Positions 1 to 10,704 of a stretch of DNA of 64,000 nucleotides are shown here, one piece after another. Location: contig NC_062980.1 of the NCBI RefSeq assembly GCF_023078275.1, positions 13,162,783 to 13,226,782 of the forward strand, in the 5' to 3' direction. This DNA is from Leguminivora glycinivorella (taxonomy: Eukaryota; Arthropoda; Insecta; Lepidoptera; Tortricidae). Below the pieces are notes generated by a model. That model was not told where the DNA came from and searched no databases. It was given only the letters and a program-made list of their open reading frames with translations. How positions within the stretch are numbered: position 1 is the stretch's first letter; the number at the start of each line of letters is the position of its first letter. A program made the translations under genes and the position numbers.

Positions 1-137
1 GTAAGCTTAAACAGACCGGTCTTCACAGACGGCACCCGTTCACGAGTATGACGCGTATCTCAGCCATCGCCTCCCTCAACCTTTATTCGGGAAGGTGGCG
101 ACCCGATCAACGACGCCACCGCAGCAAAGACTTTTAA
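1..137 (+). other. GC-rich stretch with a short open frame running in from the left edge
   Basis: From base 3 a frame is open for 44 codons to TAA at 135-137 (...RISAIASLNLYSGRWRPDQRRHRSKDF). The base composition is much richer in GC than the flank, and AATAAA-like sites follow. It could be the tail of a gene or retroelement; I do not recognise it. Confidence 0.15.
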
Positions 138-429
138 GTGTGCATGACATGTTCAAGCTGCCAGGCTAAATTAAATATTCAAATAATAAAACATAGCTGT
201 AAGACACTATATTCTGTGCTCGTATGTTACAAAGGAAGGAAATATAGATTTATACAATAAAATTAAAGTAAGATAAACATTAAACATTAAACACATAATC
301 TTGGAGATGTATAATTCAATATTCTTGTAAACTAAAGACAATTTCACTAACGCAACCAACTGGATAAGAGAATCAATACTCGGTTGTAATTGTACACTCC
401 GTACAGTGAAATAGAAATTCAGTGTACGG

Positions 430-568
430 TCGATAGTACACTATCATATATCTCATCATATTATACGAGTATGATCATAGGTGTTTATGGCTCCCTTTTT
501 TCTCCAACGTAAAGAAAAAGGACGGCATGTTGCCATGATCATATTTCTATGATAGTGTAATATCGGCC
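430..568. mobile_element. small hairpin MITE
   Basis: CGATAGTACACTATCAT near 432 is answered by ATGATAGTGTAATATCG near 551, with further pairing of ATGATCAT inside. These are imperfect terminal inverted repeats without coding sequence. The flanks, 138-429 and 569-1200, show nothing but AT-rich DNA and a short GTAAA run at 931-958. Confidence 0.5.
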
Positions 569-1249
569 TGGCAAATGTATAGGTTCAACAACGGATCGAT
601 ATTTTATATCCAATTAGAACCTGGGCTTATCCACACAAAGGATATCACATATCACATTCATTTATCTCGAATTTAAAATTTTATTGTTCTTTTCCTGTTG
701 ATACCTTTTGTGACGCAAATCCAATAATACTTCGAACTGTAATGGTAAGTAATTATAGGTTTGGTGTATTTTTTTTTAATTTCAATATAATAATATAATA
801 TAATATATAATTTGTACTGTATTACTGATAGCACTGAATCATGATTACGAATTTCATTATATTCCTTTGCAGACATGTTCACTCTTCATTAATATTGTTG
901 TCACATCAATCAAACTGGTCTGGTTTTTAATAAGGTAAAGTAAAGTAAAGTAAAGTACAATGTTCTGTATCAATGTACAGTTATACTCTATTTGGAATTC
1001 CTTTTAGACAAATTTAGGATTTACCTAAGCGAGTTCATCACTATGAACGACTCGTTTCTTAGCCTGCTACGTCAGTCATAAAAATTCTAAGTATCAACAG
1101 ATTTTCAGCCTGACCAGATTAAACCTGTGATCTGATTCACCTAAAATCTATCCTGCTTATATAATACATAAATATAAATAATAGTCTCTTAAGTAGGTAA
1201 TCTAAATATATAAAAGAAGAAGCTGACTGACTGACTGACTGACTGACTG

Positions 1250-2575
1250 ACTGACTGACATATCAACGCATAGCTGAAACCGCTGGTCCTAGAGATTTCA
1301 AATTTGGCACGTAGGTTCCTTATATAGTGTAGAGGAGCACTAAGAAAGGATTTTTCAAAATTCACCTCCTAAGGGGGTGAAATGGGGGTTCAAAGTTTGT
1401 ATGGGGAGACAAGATTAGTTTGACTTTTCTATTCGAAACTTCACAGGAGGATTCCTAAAGGCATATGACTAAATACGTGTTTCAGGTTTTTTAAAAATTT
1501 AACCCCTAAAAGGGTGAAAAAGGGGTGATAAAGTCAAAAAACCAATATGGGTATCGTTTTTATAGTTTATCGGGTCGCTGATTACGATAAATACAACGCT
1601 GTTAAAATCTAACGAGGCGGAAGTGATATACTTTCTCCCCTGTTGTGGTGCAATGGGGTTAAAATATTAAAAAAAAATACAAAAGAACAAACTGACTGAC
1701 ATATCAACGCACAGTCGAAGCCGCTGGTTCTAGAGATTTCAAATTTGGCACATAGGTTCCTTATATAGTGAAGAGGAGCACTAAGAAAGGATTTTTCAAA
1801 ATTCATGTCCGAAGGGGGTGAAATGGGGGTTCAAAGTTAATATGGGGAAACAAGATTAGTTTGACTGTTCTATTCGAAACTTCACAGGAGGATTCCTAAA
1901 GGCATAGGTATGACTAAATACGTGTTTCAGGTTTTTTAAAAATTTAACCCCTAAAAGGGTGAAAAGGGGGTGATAAAGTCATAAAACCAATATGGGTATC
2001 GTTTTTATGGTTTATCGGGTCGCTGATCACAATAAATACAACGCTTTTCAAATCTAACGAGTCGGAAGTGATATACTTTCTCCCCTGTTGTGGTGCAATG
2101 GGGTTAAAATATTTAAAAAAATACAAAAGAACAAACTGACTGACATATCAACGCACAGTCGAAGCCGCTGGTTCTAGAGATTTCAAAGGCACGTAGGTTC
2201 TTTATATGGAGTAGAGGAGCACTAAGAAAGGATTTTTCAAAATTCATGTCCGAAGGGGGTGAAATGGGGGTTCAGAGTTTGTATAGGGAAACAAGATTAG
2301 TTTGACCGTTTTATTCGAAACTTCACAGGATTCCTAAATACGTGTTTCAGGTTTTTTGAAAATTTTACCCCCAAAAGGATGAAAAGGGGGTGATAAAGTC
2401 AAAAAAACCAATATGGGTATCGTTTTTATGGTTTATTGGGTCGCTGATCACGATAAATACAACGCTTTTAAAATCTAACGAGGCGGAAGTGAAATACCTT
2501 CTCTCCTGTTATGGTGCAATGGATGGGGTTTAAATATCAAAATTGTCATATGCATTTACTTTTTATGTTTACTTC
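1250..2575 (+). repeat. three tandem copies of a ~443-bp unit
   Basis: The phrase CATATCAACGCA recurs at 1259, 1700 and 2144 (spacing 441 and 444). Each time it is followed by GAGATTTCAAA, AGGAGCACTAAGAAAGGATT, a GGGGGTGAAATGGGGGTTCA block, and GGGTATCGTTTTTATRGTTTA. Copies differ by small indels and substitutions. A fourth, very short remnant lies at 2575-2645. Confidence 0.85.
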
Positions 2576-2680
2576 TGGTTCAAGAGATTTCGAATTGACA
2601 CGTGATTTCCTTAGAGGTGCACTAAGATTTTTCAAAGTTGACCTCCTAACATGATCATTTGACAGGGACAGGGGATGGGA

Positions 2681-3468
2681 GGGGATAGGGATAGGGATAG
2701 GGATAGGGATAGGGATAGGGATAGGGATAGGGATAGGGATAGGGATAGGGATAGGGATAGGGATAGGGATACGGATACGGATACGGATAGGGATAGGGAT
2801 AGGGATAGGGATAGGGATAGGGATAGGGATAGGGATAGGGATAGGGATAGGGATAGGGATAGGGATAGGGATAGGGATAGGGATAGGGATAGGATAGGGA
2901 TAGGATAGGATAGGGATAGGGATAGGGATAGGGATAGGGATAGGGATAGGGATAGGGGATAGGATAGGGATAGGGATAGGGATAGGGATAGGGATAGGAT
3001 AGGGATAGGGATAGGGATAGGGATAGGGATAGGGATAGGGATAGGGATAGGGATAGGGATAGGGATAGGGATAGGGATAGGGATAGGGATAGGGATAGGG
3101 ATAGGGATAGGGATAGGGATAGGGATAGGGATAGGGATAGGGATAGGGATAGGGATAGGGATAGGGATAGGGATAGGGATAGGGATAGGGATAGGGATAG
3201 GGATAGGGATAGGGATAGGGATAGGGATAGGGATAGGGATAGGGATAGGGATAGGGATAGGGATAGGGATAGGGATAGGGATAGGGATAGGGATAGGGAT
3301 AGGGATAGGGATAGGGATAGGGATAGGGATAGGGATAGGGATAGGGATAGGGATAGGGATAGGGATAGGGATAGGGATAGGGATAGGGATAGGGATAGGG
3401 ATAGGGATAGGGATAGGGATAGGGATAGGGATAAAGATAGGGATAGGGATAAAGATAGGGATAGGGAC
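2681..3468 (+). repeat. GGGATA hexanucleotide array (~130 units)
   Basis: Almost pure GGGATA repeats run for about 790 bases. Interruptions are GGATAC variants (2768-2790) and GGATA five-mers around 2890-3000; the stretch 3001-3432 is unbroken. G3 tracts spaced by three bases (ATA) are the classic intramolecular G-quadruplex pattern. Long open frames across it (PIPI, LSLS and DRDR polymers) are artefacts of the repeat. Confidence 0.95.
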
Positions 3469-3869
3469 GTGCTGTAAGAAGATCGTCGTTTGCTTGCTTT
3501 TTATAAGTTTACGTTTGCAATAAGTATAAGCAAAATGCAAAAAAATTGTAAGCGATAATGCGAGAAAGTACTTTTTACCCACTGACCATAGATACTGGCT
3601 ATGTGGGTTGTATGAAGTTTCCCCAGAGTGTATATAGAATACATACCTACTCGTACCCACTACCTACGCCGTGGTCGCTGTGTAACATTTTTACAATCTT
3701 TGCGAGCATTTCTTTAAAAAAATAGTTATATGTGTTATCTAAATAATCGCAGACAAATGTACCTACATAGAAACCTATGGATCCAAATGAAAATCTTAAT
3801 TTTTGTATACGTTTGAATTTAGTACGCGGGCGAAGCCGCGGGTACAAGCTAGTAAAGCATATAAAAATA

Positions 3870-3970
3870 CAAGGTTGGATGGAAGAGATCCCTTATAGGG
3901 ATAGGCGCGCCTTTGTATCTCTATTCCTAAAAATTGTATATAAACTGTTGTATTTACATAAAAATGTGAT
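3870..3970 (+). repeat. probable LINE 3'-end remnant
   Basis: GAGATCCCTTATAGGGATA followed by GCGCCTTTGTATCTCTATT resembles a 3'UTR segment that I associate with lepidopteran LINEs. No coding sequence is left. Confidence 0.3.
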
Positions 3971-4017
3971 TACTACAACTACTACAATAGCAATTTAATC
4001 GCTCATAATTCACCCAC

Positions 4018-4218
4018 CTGTTGGCTAAGCCGGTCAAGTCTCAAGGTCATGTTAATAGAGTCCGACTCGCTGAAGTAGACGGTATAGCCCCACGCTGAAC
4101 CGCACCACTGTCCGGTCGGAGGGGACGGGCTTCGCTCGACGATGGTCATGTGACCGTCCGGGCAGCCGTCGGACGTGAACGAGACGAACTTCCCCACGGT
4201 GAATGTGTCGAATGTTAA
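4018..4218 (-). CDS. LDLa/CUB gene, internal exon: second half of CUB domain
   Basis: This 201-bp exon (67 codons, phase 0 at both ends) has acceptor TTGTTACAG|TTAACA and donor CAACAG|GTGGGTG. It continues the CUB fold as LTFDTFTVGKFVSFTSDGCPDGHMTIVE...GQWCGSAWGYTVYFSESDSINMTLRLD. Cys168 and Cys188 are 20 residues apart, matching the second CUB disulphide, so the four CUB cysteines are complete at residues 105, 133, 168 and 188. The end (SDSINMTLRL) fits the last CUB strands and has another N-glycosylation sequon. The frame stays open, so the protein continues; no following exon was recognised in bases 1-4017. Confidence 0.82.
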
Positions 4219-4674
4219 CTGTAACAAGATTTTTTTTTTTATGGAAATTAAAATTGTAAGTTTGTAGAATTTGTAACATTGTTAATGGTGATACGGATCA
4301 GTGATTTTAGTCTATGCAATACGCAAACACAATGCGCGTTGTTTTATTGGACTTTTGATTTATTATATTATAACCAAAAACAAATTTAGACCTGTTGATT
4401 TTTTGCTTCATTTAACTAAAATAAAACTATTTTCATATCTACATTTTCGGTAACGATTTATATGAATTACTCAAATAAAATCGTATTTTAATCGCAGCGA
4501 AACGGAGTTCTTTCCAAAGCAATCCGACTGCTACGCCGTAGCGCTGTAGCAAAACGTGCAGGAAACGTAGAATTGCTACGTCACTTTGAGTTAAATAATG
4601 TAGCTAAGCGCAGAAATGCTACGAATTGTGTATTACCAGCAATAAATTGTTAACACTATCGCTGAATAAGAATA

Positions 4675-4890
4675 GTTACTTGTTTTACAAGGGGGCAAAG
4701 TTGTTGTTTAATCGCACGTGCCAATATTGATACCCGAGCAAGCAAAAGATTCCAATATTGAACCTCGAGCGCAGCGTTTGGTTCAAAAAGTGGAATATTT
4801 ATTGAGTGTTGTGATGGTTTCAAGGCACGAAAATTAAAAAAACTTTGCCACCGAGTGAAACACACAATTTTTCACCACACCAACACGAAC
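4675..4890. repeat. interspersed hairpin-like repeat
   Basis: ACAAGGGGGCAAAGTTGTTGT at the left is answered by AAAAACTTTGCCACCGAGTG at the right, with CCCGAGCAAGCAAAAGATTC between. This is a pattern common in lepidopteran interspersed repeats. It has no coding content. Confidence 0.4.
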
Positions 4891-5020
4891 AAAATACTGA
4901 CTATAAAACGTCAAAGTAAACAAAATCCATCAATTTATTCAATATTATCGTTCAAAATCATAGAAAAATCAATTTGTAGGTAAAATCTACCAGCCAGCTT
5001 ATAAGACATCATATTAAAAT

Positions 5021-7272
5021 ATCGATACCTTTGGGTTCAATTGGCGTAAAGGACAAAATGCAGGTTTTCAGGAGAAGCAAAAAACAACTTTTTTTTTAGA
5101 AAAATGTTTATATCTTTTTTGTTTTTTGACCTATATTTGTGACGTATATAGAAAAATATGTAGATTTTTAGTATCCTTCACCTAGTGTAGCAACCGTAGT
5201 GATAAACTAAACGGTTTAGAAGTTAGATGGTTGTAAAGAACACGTCAAAATGCTATGGACGTCCTTTACACCCACGATTTTTTTGAACAATTAGAGTTGA
5301 TAGGGTCGTAAATGACGGTCTTAGATGATTTTTATACAAATTCGGGGCGTAAATGTAACCGGAATGGTACAAATGGCAACTGTTTTTAGCTTAGTTTACA
5401 ATTGAGAAACTTGAAAAATGTATCAAAACGTAGTTAATATGGCATAGAATAGCCACATTAGTGTTACAGTGTATATTTATCTAAATATTTAGCAGAGACA
5501 AAGAACAAGACTATTTTACATCCAGTTTTGCAATAAAGAAACAACATTTGCTTAAAAACTATCTAATATTTTGGAAAGTTATTATTTTAGTACTCGCCGC
5601 TCGGCTGTCTCAATAAGTTACGCATTCAGTATTTAATTCTAGCAGGGAAACGCTTTCGTAGTTTAAGTAAAACACTAATTGTAATCACGTAAACTTTAAT
5701 CAGCAACTGTAAATAGTAGACTATATTAATACGACAGTAATTTTAAGTCTAAAGTAGAAAGAAGTTTTAAGAATAACTAAGAGTTAAGTACTTATTTATA
5801 AACGCAAGTTAGGACGCGTATACAAACTGTAGTCAAGACTACCTACTATGTTGATTCATATTTTTGATAATTTTAAAATAGAAGATTATTTAGTCTTAAA
5901 CCTGTTAAATAAGAATAATTTTAATTATGAGTTTAATCCTAGAAATATTATAGTCAATGCTTTAAGTACCTGGGTACATAGCCACCAAACGCTAACGCTC
6001 ATTCGCTAGCGAAACGCACCTGTTATTGTCGCAGTCGCACTAAATGTTAGTATAGTCTACTGTTAAAGTTTACTGCCGGCGTAGCTGAATGGCAATCGTC
6101 GACGACAGACGCCGACAAAAATGCAGTCTGGTGCAATACGCAAGAGCGATAAAGATATATTATAGCTACGAAATAGATATTATCGTGAGCGTTTGTGCAT
6201 TTGGGTACGTACCCTGATTACCATAATGTTATTTTTAATTACTTACCTACATCTCGCCGCAGTATAATAATACTACGAAAGCGTTTCCCTGCTAGAATTA
6301 AAGACTGAATGCGTAACCTACTGACTATTCAGACAGCGGCGAATACTAAAAAAATAACTTTGAGTTTGTTGCCAAAGTATTAGATAGTTTTTAAGCAAAT
6401 GGATATAAAATATTAGTCTTGTTCTTTTTTGTTGCTAAGATAGCTTAGATAAATAATACACTGCATTAAACTGATGTAGAGCTATTCTATGCCATATTAA
6501 GTACGTTTTGATACATTTTTCCAGTTTTTAATTGTAAACTTAGAACAACATTTGTACCATTTCGGTTACAATTACGCCCCGACATTGTATAAAAATCATC
6601 TAAGACCGTCATTTACGACCCTATCAAGTCATGGGTGTAAAGGACGTTATAACATTTTGACGTGTCCTTTACAACCATCTATCTTCTAAATCGTTCAGTT
6701 TATCACTACGGTTGCTACACTAGGTTAAAGATACTCGTAATCTGCATATTTTTCTTATACACGTCACAAATATAGGTCAAAAAAACAAAAAAGTGGGTTT
6801 ATCTTTCTCTTGGAAACCTGCATTACATGTCCTTTACGACAATTGAACCCAAAGATATCGATTACAGTTGCGGATAAAATATTTTTAGTGCTGGTCGTAA
6901 AGGACGAAGAACAAAAAAACTTGTCCTTTATGCCCAACTTTATCACACTGCTATAGAAAGTGATCCTTAGAAAGTAAGGGCTTAAAGGGCAACAATATAT
7001 AACAAGGTGACTTGCGACTATATTTTTATTTGTAGATTTCCTTTACGACACAAATAATAATTTATAATTAATGACTTGATATTTACGCCCCTTCAGAAAA
7101 GCTATTTTTGCAAGTCCATAGTAGAAAATCTTGGTCGTAAAGGCAACTTTTTAAGAGATATCGAAATTTTAACTACACAGATCGATAGCGCTTGAAATTC
7201 TGAACAAAACTGTATATATAACTCATTTTCGCCAAAATGTCCTTTACGCCAATTGAACCCAGAGGTATCAAT
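5021..7272. mobile_element. fold-back DNA element with long inverted arms and a repeated right end
   Basis: The left arm is 5021-~5660 and the right arm ~6271-6862. They are inverted copies: the ends are ATCGATACCTTTGGG and CCCAAAGATATCGAT, and inner landmarks TAGGGTCGTAAATGACGG (5301) and CGCTTTCGTA (5651) have inverted partners at 6614 and 6272. The arms carry repeated GTCCTTTACG / CGTAAAGGAC motifs on both strands. Beyond 6862 the motifs continue to a second right end, CCAATTGAACCCAGAGGTAT (7249-7268), so the end is duplicated or a second copy is joined. No transposase frame remains, so it is non-autonomous. Confidence 0.7.
5970..6215. mobile_element. MITE nested in the centre of the fold-back element
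   Basis: GGGTACATAGCCACCAAACGC at the left matches GCGTTTGTGCATTTGGGTAC at the right in inverted orientation. The interior has the phrase GCAATACGCAAGAGCGATA, also seen in reversed form at 23876-23893, with related elements near 13.9 and 53.0 kb. Confidence 0.45.
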
Positions 7273-7506
7273 ATGTACGAAATGACTTTGCACTCTTGCG
7301 GATAAAATGCAATTTTGCTATCTGTTTTCGAATAGCAAAGAAGTCATTACCAGTTGGTGTGTTGAAAAGAACCTTTATTCATGATTGAATTTCGATTATT
7401 AGTTTCCAGAAATTTTCTTAGTTATCAATCTAACACAGTATAAGTAGTATGAAAAGTGCGAATCCGATATTCATTGTGATTACTTTCTGAATGGAATAAA
7501 AAAAAA

Positions 7507-7600
7507 GCTATGCACCTTCACTCATGGGGATCGACCTTTTACCGTCGACTTACTGGGTCAGCGTAATAACCACTGGAGCGTCGGTGCACCTCGCAATTAA
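7507..7600 (-). repeat. degenerate tRNA-like SINE fragment
   Basis: On the minus strand, CCAGTGGTTATTACGC followed by GGTCGATCCCC resembles pol III A and B boxes with a missing base in the B box. The surrounding 7290-7720 shows no gene. Confidence 0.3.
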
Positions 7601-7719
7601 ATCGAAACGTCCCTTGGGTGTTGTAGTCACTTTATATGGTCAAATTGGTTCAATATATGTAGCTACATAAGAAAATAAAGTTTCTTTCTGTGTAGCACGT
7701 TTCAAACTTTAATATAAAA

Positions 7720-8045
7720 AATAGTTTTTTTTTATATACTACGTTGGTGGCAAACAAGTATACGGTCCGCCTGATGTAAAGCGGTCACCGTAACCTATGG
7801 ACGCCTGCAACTCAAACAGTGTCACATGCGCGTTGCCACCCCATTAGAAACTTGTACACTCCCTTTTGCTGTGTTAAGTACACAGCAAAAAGGAGTGTAC
7901 AAGTTCCAAGGAGGGTTCGGGTTGCCGACGACTCAAAACTCAAAGGACAATAGACGGAACAAGTTAGTTCCGTAAGTCCTCCCGTCATCAGCACACCGCA
8001 CCCTCGTTGAGCTCTGGCAGCCTTTACTAGATAGGTGATTCTACT
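7720..8045 (+). repeat. interspersed repeat (ACGTTGGTGGCAAACAAG family)
   Basis: TACGTTGGTGGCAAACAAG, then GTCCGCCTGATG, then GTTGAGCTCTGGCAGCCTT form a recognisable lepidopteran repeat. A reverse-strand relative is at 49800-50090. An inner palindrome at 7856-7904 (ACTTGTACACTCC... / GGAGTGTACAAGTT) is present only here. Confidence 0.45.
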
Positions 8046-8088
8046 AGGTATAACCGTATATATATTATATATATATATTATGAGCCTA

Positions 8089-8383
8089 TTGTGTCCCACT
8101 GCTGGGCAAACGCTTCTTCCTCCATTCTTCTCGATCTTGAGCTAAAACTGGCCAGTCTGTCAAAAAGGAGTCCAAGTTATCCCACCATCGTCGGCGAGGT
8201 CTGCCGGATCCTCTGTTCGACTCATGGGGCTCCCACTCCGTGGCTATCTTGGCCCACAAGTCATTCGGCATACGGCAGACATGTCCAGCCCAGTCCCACT
8301 TAAACTGGGCCGCTTTTCGAGCTACATCAATTATCCGAATTTTTGAGCGCAGCGTGGTGTTTCGGATTCGATCCCTTAGTTTT
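8089..8383 (-). pseudogene. LINE (RTE-like) reverse transcriptase C-terminal remnant
   Basis: The minus strand encodes LRDRIRNTTLRSKIRIIDVA, then KWDWAGHVCRMPNDLWAKI, then SGRPRRRWWDNLDSFLTDWP and AQDREEW. This is the conserved tail of an RTE-type LINE polyprotein. After DREEW the frame shifts: the expected EEAFAQQWDT is still readable in another frame. The same GCCCAGCAGTGGGAC stretch ends the LINE tails at 35094 and 61068. It is truncated at the 5' side by a stop. Confidence 0.75.
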
Positions 8384-8892
8384 CACACCTAATATGTATA
8401 CGAACGTCGTATTTGTATACGAACGTCGCTCATAACACCGCAAGCGCCATCGATAATAAGGTCCCTTTACCCAGATAACGTCACATATACAATTTTTTTG
8501 ATATTTATGTTTCATTTTCATATATCTAATTTTTGCGGAAGGGCGGTTATCTCTTAATACAAGTATCTTGAATACTTACAAAGAGAAGCCGGCATGGATA
8601 TGGAAATGTTATATTTAGTTATTGAATAAATTTTATTTTATTTTTATTTTATTTTATATCAAGATAACGATCGGCTGTACCATTTTTAAACATAAATGTT
8701 AATGTTAATGTGTAATGTATTTAAAAGTAGGAATTTGGCTGATTTTCAAAATCACACAAACACAAACATCCATATATGTTGTCATGATGTAAAAAGTTTC
8801 AATGTTTAAGTTCATATAGAGCTCATTGTATGAATAACTGAGTCGTTTGTAGACATTGAAGTGCATTCATAGCATATTATTCAAGCACAGCA

Positions 8893-9145
8893 TTGACGAC
8901 CGGTCTGGCCTAGCGTGTAGTGACCCTGCCTGTTAAGCCGCGGTCCCAGGTTCGAATCCTGGTAAGGACATCTATTTGTGTGATGGGCACTGATATTTGT
9001 TCCTGAGTCATGGATGTTTTCTATGTATATAAGTATGTATTTATCTATATATGTAAGTATATCGTCGCCTAGCACCCAAAGTACAAGCTTTGCTTAGTTT
9101 GGGGCTAGGTTGATCTGTGTAAGGTGTCTCACAATATTTATTAAA
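8893..9145 (+). mobile_element. tRNA-derived SINE, near full length
   Basis: The head GACGACCGGTCTGGCCTAGC (A box) is followed by the B box GGTTCGAATCC, then the body GATATTTGTTCCTGAGTCATG, then the tail GGTTGATCTGTGTAAGGTGTC. This is a widespread lepidopteran SINE layout. Fragments of the family lie near 14.6 (minus), 15.15 (minus), 21.5, 11.85 (minus) and 38.65-38.76 kb. Confidence 0.75.
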
Positions 9146-9362
9146 AATATTCTTTATTTACATGAACATAGTTACATAATTATATAAAAACTAAGACTAA
9201 ACTTAAAGGCTAGCTAATGTCTAAAAAAGGCCCTTGAGGCATTGTACCAAGGATACTAGTGACATTTCCTCGCTGTATCGCAATGTTGATACGTTATGCG
9301 AGGAAGTCGCCAGCTCTTCGGTCACCAGTTACCTCAACCAGACGCTTCGCGATTTCTCACTT
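9145..9362 (-). pseudogene. LINE C-terminal remnant, restriction-like-endonuclease family, copy 1
   Basis: The minus strand reads EIAKRLVEVTGDRRAGDFLA*, then RINIAIQRGNVTSILGTMP. This is collinear with SSRLIETSGDQRAGQYFAQR...AIQRGNAASLLGTLP of the copy at 51190-52340. The stop is a TAA where that copy has CAA. An AATAAA 3' tail region follows to ~9145, abutting the SINE. Confidence 0.65.
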
Positions 9363-9535
9363 TCATTTATTTATTTATATGCTGACGACTTTGAACATTT
9401 GAATTATCTGATACTTAAAACTTGATACCTTTTAAAATAACCCTTAACATTTGGATACGGGATCATATCTCCCAGTTTCGGTAACATGATCCCATCCCTT
9501 GAGAACGAACCGTATCAATGAACGATCAAACATAC

Positions 9536-9672
9536 CTGTATGATATCCCCATAGTTTCCTCCCGTGGCGGTGAAGTTGAGATGGCACACGAAGGGCAGGT
9601 GGTCCTCGCGCGGCCGCCGCACTTCCAGCTCGTAAGTTCGACCCACGTCACCCATGTAGGTCCTGTTGCAGG
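9536..9672 (-). CDS. LDLa/CUB gene, internal exon: first half of CUB domain
   Basis: This 137-bp exon has acceptor TTTTTCCTACAG|CC and donor ATACAG|GTATGT. It enters in phase 1, completing Pro104 from the LDLa exon, and leaves in phase 0. It encodes CNRTYMGDVGRTYELEV...PFVCHLNFTATGGNYGDIIQ. Cys105 and Cys133 are 28 residues apart, the usual first disulphide of a CUB domain. The sequons NRT and NFT suggest glycosylation. The GC-rich third positions stand out against the AT-rich intron. The intron to the LDLa exon is about 16.9 kb and full of repeats; the exact phase fit supports joining them. Confidence 0.85.
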
Positions 9673-10160
9673 CTGTAGGAAAAACAGGTAAGTTTAGTAA
9701 ATTGTTCTCTAAAATAAATGTCATATAAGGGATTTTTGCGAGAGAATTCACCAAAAATATTTTTTCCAAGGTAGGTAAATTTTATGTTTTTCCTGATCAG
9801 AATCATGAGCCCTTTCGATCTAGGACAAAAATCAAGAGACAAAAAAATGGTCCCAAAATTTTTATTATTTTGCATACTTTCCACTTTGTAACCGCTGTAC
9901 AAAGTGTTCGAAAAATAGTAAGGAAGTGGAAAAAATAATTTGGGACGCTTTTTTTGCAGTAGGATGGAAAGGGCTCGCGATTCTGAGTAGGAAACACATT
10001 AAATACTTTCATCTGTTAAGTTTCAAGAAAAAAAAAGTTTTTGAATCTTTTTTCGCGAAAATGCCCATAAGTGTATATTTAGTCTGTACGGGGTGGACAT
10101 ACTGAGAAAATTTTACTGTGGAAGTTATTCCAAAACCGTAAACAAATCTGTTTCATTAAT

Positions 10161-10704
10161 TTTTAGGGTTCCGTAGTCAACTAGGAACCCTTATAGTTTC
10201 GCCATGTCTGTCTGTCCGTCCGTCCGTCCGTCCGTCCGTCCGTCCGCGGATAATCTCAGTAACCGTTAGCACTAGAAATCTGAAATTTGGTATCAATATG
10301 TATATCAATCACGCCAACAAAGTGCAAAAATAAAAAAATGGAAAAAAATGTTTTATTAGGGTACCCCCCCTACATGTAAAGTGGGGGCTGATATTTTTTT
10401 TCATTCCAACCCCAACGTGTGATATATTGTTGGGTAGGTATTAAAAAATGAATCAGATCGTTTTTTGATAATATTAATATTTTCGAAAATAATCGCTCCT
10501 AAAGGAAAAAAAAGTGCGTCCCCCCCCCTCTAACTTTTGAACCATATGTTTAAAAAATATGAAAAAAATCACAAAAGTAGAACTTTATAAAGACTTTCTA
10601 GGAAAATTGTTTTGAACTTGATAGGTTCAGTAGTTTTTCAGAAAAATACGGAAAACTACGGAACCCTACACTGAGCGTGGCCCGACACGCTCTTGGCCGG
10701 TTTT
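10161..10704 (-). mobile_element. MITE-like family A, copy 1
   Basis: The ends are TTTTAGGGTTCCGTAGTC and GAGCGTGGCCCGACACGC...GGCCGGTTTT. A GTCC tetranucleotide run (10207-10246) lies near one end and conserved TTTATAAAGACTTTCTAG blocks lie inside. Three other copies of ~550 bp lie at 18282-18828, 19545-20118 and 30463-31010. All are non-coding. Confidence 0.7.

Larger units (their letters stand above)
1201..3852 (+). mobile_element. non-autonomous Helitron, internally expanded
   Basis: The 5' end is TC at 1201, preceded by A. The 3' end is CTAG at 3849-3852, followed by T, which is the A|T insertion pattern of Helitrons. Eight bases before CTAG sits a hairpin, CGCGG-GCGAAG-CCGCG (3825-3840). 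A CTGA microsatellite follows the 5' end (1222-1258). A smaller relative with the same end structure is at 42414-42649. Ends and hairpin are seen directly; treating everything between as one element is inference, since the interior has been enlarged by tandem units and a hexanucleotide array. Confidence 0.55.

Noticed and set aside
1201..2575. CRISPR-like direct repeats
   Set aside because: Units of 443 bp with no short repeat/spacer alternation, in an animal genome.
2681..3468. Telomere or interstitial telomeric repeat
   Set aside because: Insect telomeres are TTAGG; the unit here is GGGATA and it sits inside what looks like a mobile element.
2632..3660. 342-residue minus-strand open frame (PIPI/LSLS polymers) and plus-strand DRDR frame
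   Set aside because: Pure product of the GGGATA array; both strands are open because the unit has no stop codon.
4052..4279. 75-residue frame in the second CUB exon
   Set aside because: Wrong phase; the 4018-4218 frame joins the CUB and has correct splice sites.
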